Shown piece by piece: positions 1-5,054 of a stretch of 7,452 nt of DNA. The stretch lies in contig CAIXHJ010000256.1 of assembly GCA_903919165.1 (NCBI GenBank), forward strand, positions 1-7,452. The letters are read 5' to 3'. This DNA is from an uncultured Holophagaceae bacterium. Its GTDB lineage: Bacteria > Acidobacteriota > Holophagae > Holophagales > Holophagaceae. A model generated the notes under the pieces. The model made no database searches, was not told the origin of the DNA, and saw nothing but the letters and a program-made list of their open reading frames with translations. Every line of letters begins with the position of its first letter. The first letter of the stretch is position 1. The translations under genes were made by a program, and so were the position numbers.

Positions 1-243
1 ACCATCGTGCCCTTTTACCGGAATCACGTGTTCGCCGAGGTGAAGCCGTTCATCTCGCGCCTGGACCTGGGCCTGGCTCTCGGTGATCCTGCCACCGTAA
101 AAGATCCCAGCGGCAGGCTGAAGGACACCGGCGGTTTCAGCAAGAAGAACCGGATTACGCACAGGTTGGAGATCACTTCGGAGGCAGAGTTGCAGATTGC
201 CATGCCATGGCTGATAAAGGCCTACGAGCGGGACCGAGGATGA
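1..243 (+). CDS. DUF5655 domain protein, C-terminal part (5' end outside window)
   Basis: The reading frame is open from the first base and ends at a TGA at 241-243, so the window holds only about the last 80 residues. A GTG at 7 is probably internal. The visible part resembles the DUF5655 domain: a strand ending FAEVKP, then RLDLGLAL, a GRLKDTGG loop, the basic KKNRITHRLEI segment, and a final helix containing MPWLIKAYER. This domain is often found alone or at the end of DUF4287 proteins. Its biochemical role is not established. The gene converges with the DinB-like gene that ends 49 bases downstream. The family call rests on motif recall, without a search. Whether a DUF4287 domain precedes it cannot be seen. 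Confidence 0.7.
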   Translation, partial: TIVPFYRNHVFAEVKPFISRLDLGLALGDPATVKDPSGRLKDTGGFSKKNRITHRLEITSEAELQIAMPWLIKAYERDRG

Positions 244-270
244 GCCCAGGTGCCGCTTTGGCGCTACCAA

Positions 271-302
271 TCGGCGGAAGCAGACCGAGCCCTTACCGCC
301 GA
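271..302. terminator. Possible bidirectional terminator hairpin
   Basis: TCGGCGG at 271-277 is the exact inverted complement of CCGCCGA at 296-302, giving a 7-base GC-rich stem around an 18-base loop. It lies between two convergent genes and overlaps the stop codon of the leftward DinB gene (293-295). There is no clear U-tract on either strand, so a role as an intrinsic terminator is tentative. Confidence 0.25.
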
Positions 303-871
303 CTGGCGGGCGGCACGATGCCATTGGTGCGGAGGTATTCCACCATCTGGCCGTAGTGGTCCATGCCATGGAAGGCCAGCAGCGTGGCCAAGCCGATGGG
401 CGTCAGGTCCGGGCCCGGGAAGAAGGGGTTCTTCACGGCCCGGCCACCGTTCTGGGCCGTGATGCTCTGGATGGCCTTCCGGGAGTAGGCGAAGGAGTCC
501 TTCATGTACTTTACGATCTCGGCTTTGGCCTTGAGGCTGTCGGGGCCCTGCTCGGGATTGCCCACCTCCGCCGGGGGTTTCTCTCCGAGGATCTGGGAGC
601 CGAGGAAGAAGTTCACGGCGGAGACATGCTTCACCTCCTGGGCGAAGGTCCTCACACCCTTGAACTCGCCCTGGGTGGGAGCCCAGTCGTACTTGTCCTC
701 GGGCATGGCCTCGGCGGCGCTGGTGAACTGACCCACCACCCACTGATAGGTGCCGTCCATCGCCGCGCCGACGGTGGGTTCGGCCGCGGCTGAGAGCGTG
801 GGGGGCTTAGGGGCGGGGGCCTGGGCCGCCAGCGGCAGCGCTAGCAGGAGGGAGAGTGTCATCATTTTCAT
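293..871 (-). CDS. Exported DinB-fold protein
   Basis: This encodes 192 residues with a DinB/YfiT four-helix fold. It starts with a short signal peptide: MKMM, a hydrophobic stretch to about residue 14, then AAQA followed by a Pro/Ala-rich linker, so the product is probably exported or periplasmic. The exact cleavage site is unclear because a proline follows AQA. The fold's likely metal-binding histidines are His82 (in EVKHVSAVN) and His168 and His172 (in HGMDHYGQMVEYLR, the last helix). DinB-fold proteins include divalent-metal thiol transferases, but most members, like this one, have no known substrate. The start is supported by AAGGAG six bases upstream. The YbaK gene lies 185 bases upstream on the same strand, far enough that this gene may have its own promoter. 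A second, cytoplasmic DinB protein lies at 4301-4792. Confidence 0.85.
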   Translation of the reverse strand: MKMMTLSLLLALPLAAQAPAPKPPTLSAAAEPTVGAAMDGTYQWVVGQFTSAAEAMPEDKYDWAPTQGEFKGVRTFAQEVKHVSAVNFFLGSQILGEKPPAEVGNPEQGPDSLKAKAEIVKYMKDSFAYSRKAIQSITAQNGGRAVKNPFFPGPDLTPIGLATLLAFHGMDHYGQMVEYLRTNGIVPPASRR

Positions 872-877
872 AGCATG

Positions 878-883
878 CTCCTT
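878..883 (-). promoter_or_regulatory. Ribosome binding site of the exported DinB gene
   Basis: On the minus strand this reads AAGGAG, six bases before the ATG at 871. It selects the first ATG over the in-frame ATGs at codons 3 and 4. Confidence 0.75.
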
Positions 884-908
884 GGAAAAGGCGAGGTCAT
901 CCTACACC

Positions 909-922
909 GGGAAGTAATTCCC
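909..922. repeat. Short inverted repeat in the leader of the exported DinB gene
   Basis: GGGAA at 909-913 and TTCCC at 918-922 form a perfect 5-base inverted repeat around GTAA. It lies in an AT-richer patch (about 912-946), where a promoter for the leftward DinB gene would be expected. It could be an operator or a small leader hairpin. No regulator can be named. Confidence 0.3.
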
Positions 923-948
923 TGTATCAACATTCATATTCAATTTCT

Positions 949-1000
949 GGGGACAGAGTTCACAGACCGAGGGGTCTGGATTCCTGATGGCAGTGTCCCC
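949..1000. repeat. Nested inverted repeat, REP-like or terminator-like
   Basis: GGGGACA at 949-955 pairs exactly with TGTCCCC at 994-1000. Between them lies a second perfect hairpin, CAGACC (963-968) and GGTCTG (973-978), around a GAGG loop. The stretch lies downstream of the leftward YbaK gene. From general knowledge, 'TTCTGGGGACAG' strings are common in repeated extragenic palindromes linked to REP-associated transposases, and this could be a worn copy. It could equally be a transcription terminator. No transposase is nearby. Confidence 0.35.
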
Positions 1001-1056
1001 TGCTGGTGGAGCTCACACTGCTCTCGGAGTGGCAGACTTCCGACGAGGGTCGAGGT

Positions 1057-1536
1057 CTATGGAATCGCCACGCTCACGCGATGGATCGTCAGCACGCGCT
1101 CCAGGTCCTTCGGATCAAGTGCCACTAGGAAGCCCCGGCTGCCGCCGTTGAGGTAGATGCATGGCAACTGGAAGATGGTGGCCTCGGCGTGAATGGGCAT
1201 GACCTTCTTCGTGCCCAGGGGGCTGGTGCCGCCAACGAGGTAGCCGCTGTGCCGGTTCGCCACTTCAGGCTTGCAGGGCTGCACGGACTTCGCGCCGATC
1301 TGCCGGGCCAGTTCCTTGGTGCTCACTGCGCGGTCGCCGTGCATGAGGATGATCAACGGCGCAGCCCGCTCGTCCTCCATGACCAAGGTCTTGATGACCG
1401 CGTGCTCGTCCACGCCCAGCTCCCGGGCACAGACTGCGGTGCCGCCGTGTTCTTCGTACCTGTAGAGGTACTCCGTGAACGGTATGCCCGCCTGCTTCAG
1501 CAGGCGCGTGGCGTTGGTGGAAGGCGCCTTGGACAT
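1057..1536 (-). CDS. ybaK: YbaK/EbsC-family aminoacyl-tRNA deacylase
   Basis: The 159-residue product matches the length and layout of the YbaK/EbsC branch of the INS/YbaK editing superfamily. In characterised members this domain acts in trans in the cytoplasm and hydrolyses misacylated tRNA, chiefly Cys-tRNA(Pro) and other Cys-tRNA. Visible signatures are the conserved lysine in VIKTLV (Lys49, equivalent to the essential E. coli YbaK lysine), GDRAVSTKELA at 67-77, the Gly-rich loop GGTSPLG at 102-108, and the C-terminal NGGSRGFLVALDPKDL. The ATG at 1536 is preferred because residues 8-25 (NATRLLKQAGIPF and following) form the family's usual first helix. No strong Shine-Dalgarno is seen. The next gene starts divergently only 14 bases away, so one or both promoters must lie inside the neighbouring coding region. 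The exact tRNA specificity cannot be read from the sequence. Confidence 0.88.
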   Translation of the reverse strand: MSKAPSTNATRLLKQAGIPFTEYLYRYEEHGGTAVCARELGVDEHAVIKTLVMEDERAAPLIILMHGDRAVSTKELARQIGAKSVQPCKPEVANRHSGYLVGGTSPLGTKKVMPIHAEATIFQLPCIYLNGGSRGFLVALDPKDLERVLTIHRVSVAIP

Positions 1537-1538
1537 GA

Positions 1539-1548
1539 GATCATGATC
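1539..1548. promoter_or_regulatory. Perfect palindrome between divergent start codons
   Basis: GATCATGATC is a 10-base perfect palindrome filling most of the 14-base gap between the divergent ATGs at 1536 and 1551. It takes the place where both Shine-Dalgarno sites would be expected, and neither gene has a convincing one. It might bind a regulator or affect both starts. It contains two GATC sites, so it could also be methylated in a Dam-positive host. Confidence 0.3.
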
Positions 1549-1550
1549 CC

Positions 1551-2251
1551 ATGACTCGGCACGTGGTTATCGCAGGGGGAACCGGCGAGATCGGCAAGCA
1601 GTTGCTAGCCCTGCTGGCCACGCGCACCGAGCTGTCCGTGCGGGCCCTGGTGCGCAGGCCCGGTTTCACGCTGGTCTCGCCCCACATCGAGGAGGTCCCC
1701 TTCGACTACGAGGATGCGGCGGCCTATATCACGGTCTTCCAATCGCCCTGCGACCTGCTGTTCATCGCCCTGGGCACCACCCGCGCCAAGGCCGGCAGCG
1801 ACGAGGCCTTCCTGCGGGTGGACCGGGACTACCCGATGCGGCTGATCTCGGCCCTGGCCACCCTGCACCCCGAAGCCGGGGTGGGTCTGGTCAGCAGCGT
1901 GGGCGCCGACCGGGGGAAGGGGCTCTACCTTGGCGCCAAGGCCGCCGTGGAGTCAGAACTGTCGGCCAGTGGACTGGCCCACGTCATCGCCCGGCCCTCC
2001 TTCCTGCGCAGCAACCGCCCGGAGTTCCGACCTCTGGAGGTCGTCATCAACCGCCTGATCGCGCCACTCTGGTTGGCCCTGGGGCGCGGCCTGTTCCCGC
2101 GCAGCCGTGGCTGGTGGCGTTGGGCGCCGGTAGATGTGCGTGAGGTCGCCACAGCGCTGCTGGGGGCTGCCCTGGCCCTGGAGCCCGGCCAGCGGCGCAT
2201 CCTCGAAGGCCTGGACCTGCACCCCGGTCCCATCGCCCAGTGGGGTAGACC

Positions 2252-2255
<4 letters not shown>
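1551..2255 (+). CDS. TIP30/HTATIP2-like atypical SDR (NAD(P)-binding Rossmann protein)
   Basis: The 234-residue product has a Rossmann fold of the atypical short-chain dehydrogenase type, closest by motif to the TIP30/HTATIP2-like group. The first strand and loop, HVVIAGGTGEIG (residues 4-15), is the dinucleotide-binding motif. The strand LLFIALGTTRAKAGSD (69-84) is typical of this group. LVSSVGAD at 113-120 supplies the serine, and YLGAK at 126-130 is the YxxxK pair. VIARPSFLR at 145-153 is the usual RP motif after the active site. The substrate is unknown; bacterial members are usually annotated as oxidoreductases or NAD(P)H-binding proteins. The ATG gives a full N-terminus although no strong Shine-Dalgarno precedes it. 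The stop TGA overlaps the proposed CTG start of the next gene as CTGA, which suggests one transcript and coupled translation. Confidence 0.82.
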
Positions 2256-2923
<668 letters not shown>

Positions 2924-3055
2924 AAACCACAGAAACGCATAAATGCAAAACGGAAGTTGGCCGCAAAGGGCACAACAGTCACAAAGAACAGCAAGCTTGA
3001 GAGGCCCTGTTTGTGCCCTCCGTGTTCTTTGTGGCTAATGCGTTTTTCTCCCCGA
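2924..3055. repeat. CACAAAG-type intergenic inverted-repeat element
   Basis: This noncoding stretch between convergent genes is AT-richer than its surroundings and full of inverted copies of CACAAAG-like words. AAACGCAT (2933-2940) pairs with ATGCGTTT (3038-3045). AGGGCACAA (2967-2975) pairs with TTGTGCCCT (3011-3019), and the match extends through CAG with one bulge. CACAAAGAACA (2980-2990) pairs with TGTTCTTTGTG (3023-3033). The last two pairs are not nested in order, so this is a family of repeated words rather than one clean hairpin. It resembles the 'ACCACAAAGGACACAAAG' intergenic repeats seen in many environmental bacterial genomes, which often produce spurious ORFs. It may also serve as the transcription end for both flanking genes. 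No target-site duplication or transposase was found. Confidence 0.55.
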
Positions 3056-3086
3056 TAAGCCTGCGCGTTTGAATCGAAGCCGCTGT

Positions 3087-3875
3087 TCAACCCTCAAGTG
3101 CTCTGAACCTCGCCCCTTCCGGCACCTCGATCCCGAAGGCCTCCCGCAACGTGGGGATCAATTCTTCCACAGCCAGTTCACGCCCCTCGACCCGATCACC
3201 GCGCAACTCGGCATAGGCGCGGTTGCGGAGGATGCGGCGCAGGTCGGCTCCCGGGAGCTGGACCGTGAGGGTCTTCACGAAGCGCGATTCCGGGTGGGTG
3301 CTGGTGAAGTGGTTGCCTACTTCGAAATCGATGTGGAACCGTTCTTCGGGCACGAAGGCGTAGAGGTCCTCCCAGGCGCCGTGCTGGAAGGACTGGAGGA
3401 CGCGAAGGGGACCTTCCTCCGACACACGGTAGGTATTCAGGAACTGGTCATGGGCCTCGCCATCCATCGGCACGGGATGCAGCAAGCCTTCCCCGCCGAA
3501 GCCCACGTCGCAGAGCCAGGTGGAACCTTCGAGCCGCACCAGCAGGAGCATGTGCGTGCGGGGAAGCACCTCCATTGCGCCCAGGCGCACCCGGGCCTCG
3601 CAGGGGATGGCGTCGAAACCGACTGCCTTCAGAACGGCCAGGAACAGCGTGCCATGCTCGAAGCAGTAGCCGCCGCGGCGCCGCCGCACCAGTTTCGCCT
3701 GCAGCGAGACCAGATCCAGACGGATGGGCAGGCCCATCTGGATGTCCAGGTTCTCGAAGGGGATCGAAGTGGCATGGGCGTAGTGCAAGGACCGGAGCCC
3801 CGCCAGGTCCGCAGCAGGTCTGGCAAGAAGTCCGATGCGGCGCTGGTAGGCATCCAGGTCCAGCTCAGCGGACAT
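3087..3875 (-). CDS. nat: Arylamine N-acetyltransferase
   Basis: This 262-residue protein belongs to the arylamine N-acetyltransferase family, cytosolic enzymes that move an acetyl group from acetyl-CoA to arylamines, arylhydroxylamines or hydrazines through an acyl-cysteine intermediate. The full Cys-His-Asp triad is present: Cys71 in RGGYCFEHG, His108 in RTHMLLLV and Asp123 in WLCDVGFGG. These positions are almost identical to those of known bacterial NATs (about 69, 107 and 122). SIPFENLDI at 37-45 is another family signature. The ATG at 3875 is chosen because it puts the triad at standard positions; an upstream ATG at 3917 would add 14 residues lying within the tautomerase gene. The start overlaps the end of the tautomerase gene by 11 bases, so the two are probably translationally coupled. 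Some NATs work in secondary metabolism instead, but nothing nearby suggests that. Confidence 0.93.
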   Translation of the reverse strand: MSAELDLDAYQRRIGLLARPAADLAGLRSLHYAHATSIPFENLDIQMGLPIRLDLVSLQAKLVRRRRGGYCFEHGTLFLAVLKAVGFDAIPCEARVRLGAMEVLPRTHMLLLVRLEGSTWLCDVGFGGEGLLHPVPMDGEAHDQFLNTYRVSEEGPLRVLQSFQHGAWEDLYAFVPEERFHIDFEVGNHFTSTHPESRFVKTLTVQLPGADLRRILRNRAYAELRGDRVEGRELAVEELIPTLREAFGIEVPEGARFRALEG

Positions 3876-4245
3876 ACTGGGCTTCCCCGTTGCCGAAGGA
3901 CCAGTCCGCCAGGTCATTCTCCACCAGGCAGATCAGCACATCCTCGGGGCGCAGTCCGGGGTTCTTCGCGAGGTTCTCGGCGATCCGGCGGTAGAGGGCC
4001 TGCTTCATCTCCACGGTGCGGCCCTTCCGCAGGGTGATTTGGACAGCCACCCAGTCCGGCGTCCGCTCGATGCCCAGGTAGTGCGGATCGAAGATCAGGC
4101 CCGAGGCATGCTCCGTGAGGATGTGGAAGCGGTCGTTGGGAGGCACGTTCACCGTGCTCTCCAGGGCCTCCTGAACCCCATCAGAGAGGGCCTTGCGCTG
4201 GGCATCGGTCAGGCCACTGCGGTGGGAGATGCGGACGAGGGGCAT
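3865..4245 (-). CDS. Tautomerase family protein (Tautomerase_2 type)
   Basis: The 126-residue product fits the longer, Tautomerase_2-type branch of the 4-oxalocrotonate tautomerase superfamily, which includes YusQ/YrdN-like and malonate-semialdehyde-decarboxylase-like proteins. Pro2 directly follows the initiator Met and would become the catalytic N-terminal proline after Met removal. ITLRKGRTVEMKQALYRRI at 70-88 carries Arg73 and Arg76, as expected for substrate-binding arginines, followed by the second helix. The end, NDLADWSFGNGEAQY, is a strong signature of the group. The reaction is probably a keto-enol tautomerisation or related chemistry on a small carbonyl acid; the physiological substrate is unknown. 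GGAGG four bases before the ATG is a strong ribosome binding site. The gene lies 55 bases after the DinB gene and overlaps the N-acetyltransferase gene, consistent with one leftward transcript. Confidence 0.85.
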   Translation of the reverse strand: MPLVRISHRSGLTDAQRKALSDGVQEALESTVNVPPNDRFHILTEHASGLIFDPHYLGIERTPDWVAVQITLRKGRTVEMKQALYRRIAENLAKNPGLRPEDVLICLVENDLADWSFGNGEAQYVR

Positions 4246-4249
4246 GGAA

Positions 4250-4254
4250 CCTCC
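4250..4254 (-). promoter_or_regulatory. Ribosome binding site of the tautomerase gene
   Basis: On the minus strand this is GGAGG, four bases before the ATG at 4245. It fixes the start that places proline at residue 2, which this enzyme family needs for catalysis. Confidence 0.7.
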
Positions 4255-4300
4255 GGGATACGGGAAGTCATCATTCTAGCCCCCAGGACGTGGGCGGTTT

Positions 4301-4792
4301 TCAGGCCTGCCGGTTCTTCCAGGCCGCGAGATTCCTGCGGATCTGCGCGGCGTGGACCTCCAGGTGTTCGGCATAGATGCGCAGCCAGTCGTCGGTGCCG
4401 TACGGACCGCTGTGGGTGTGGCGACCCATCCTGCCCCAGGCCTGGTCCGGTAGCCGGGACAGCATGGCGGCAGTGTGGGCCCGCACAGTCTCCACGAGTC
4501 GCAGGGCCAGGTCAGGATCCGAGGCGCGGTAGTCGAAGCGCCCTACCCAGACGTTCTCGTCGTAGCCTACGATGAGCGGCTCTGGCTCCGCCAGCAGCAG
4601 CCTGATGCGGATGGCCGCGTAGGTCTCGGCATCGGCGCAGTGGACCACCACCTCGTGGGCGCTCCACATATCCTCAGCTGGCCGCCAGGTTCGAGTTTCC
4701 CGGGGCATCTCTTTCCAGGCGCCGCTGAGCAGGGAAGGTCCTTCCACATAGCGGCGAAGAAATGCATTCCGGGCGGCGGCATCGAAGGGCAT
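4301..4792 (-). CDS. DinB family protein (cytoplasmic)
   Basis: This encodes 163 residues of DinB/YfiT four-helix-bundle type with no signal peptide. The likely metal ligands are His51 in EVVVHCADAE (helix 2) and His143 and His147 in the closing helix AEHLEVHAAQIRRN. The WSAHEVVVHCADAE segment is the typical DinB_2 motif 'W(S/T)xxEvlxHlxdxe'. Length is normal for the family. Known relatives include mycothiol- or bacillithiol-dependent transferases, but most are uncharacterised, and this gene gives no clue to the thiol used. GAGG six bases upstream supports the start. It is the first of three leftward genes, followed after 55 bases by the tautomerase and then the arylamine N-acetyltransferase. 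A role in handling reactive compounds is only inferred from that context. Confidence 0.87.
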   Translation of the reverse strand: MPFDAAARNAFLRRYVEGPSLLSGAWKEMPRETRTWRPAEDMWSAHEVVVHCADAETYAAIRIRLLLAEPEPLIVGYDENVWVGRFDYRASDPDLALRLVETVRAHTAAMLSRLPDQAWGRMGRHTHSGPYGTDDWLRIYAEHLEVHAAQIRRNLAAWKNRQA

Positions 4793-5054
4793 GGGACACC
4801 TCGCCTCCAGCTTGGCAATCTGGCTCTGAAATGGAAACCTCTGATGGACAGGGACTCCGCTTCAAGTCCATTCCGGAGGGTCCAGCGCCCAGTCCTCCGA
4901 TTCCTCGAAGAATGCGGTGAGACGCACGCCTTCCCCTCTGCGGTAGCCCAGGAGCTCCCCCGCACACTGCGGGAATCGCGCCATCCTCCCCCACCTTCAG
5001 GATGTAGAATGGAGGTTCGGACCGCGCCAAGCGGCGCCATCAGGAGGGGTGTCC
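4793..5054. promoter_or_regulatory. Divergent intergenic region, DinB operon and acnB
   Basis: These 262 bases separate the leftward DinB gene from the rightward acnB gene and should hold both promoters. For acnB, TAGAAT at 5005-5010 is the best -10-like hexamer, but no good -35 sits 16-18 bases upstream, so it is weak. A 5-base hairpin, GCGCC (5024-5028) and GGCGC (5033-5037) with an AAGC loop, lies just before the acnB ribosome binding site. No convincing promoter was found for the DinB gene. No small gene was recognised here. Confidence 0.45.
5042..5047 (+). promoter_or_regulatory. Ribosome binding site of acnB
   Basis: AGGAGG, followed by GGTGTCC and the ATG at 5055, is a near-consensus Shine-Dalgarno with 7-base spacing. 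It fixes the acnB start and predicts strong translation. Confidence 0.85.

Noticed and set aside
1490..1505. GCCTGC-TTCA-GCAGGC perfect hairpin
   Set aside because: It lies inside the start of the ybaK coding region, where conserved residues account for the bases, and it has no U-tract.
3069..4037. Rightward 322-codon open frame
   Set aside because: It is antisense to the arylamine N-acetyltransferase, whose catalytic triad and family motifs are unmistakable. The frame is open only because of high GC.
4674..5030. Leftward 118-codon frame in and beyond the DinB/acnB intergenic region
   Set aside because: It overlaps the DinB gene in another frame, has no family motif, and would fill the region needed for the divergent promoters.
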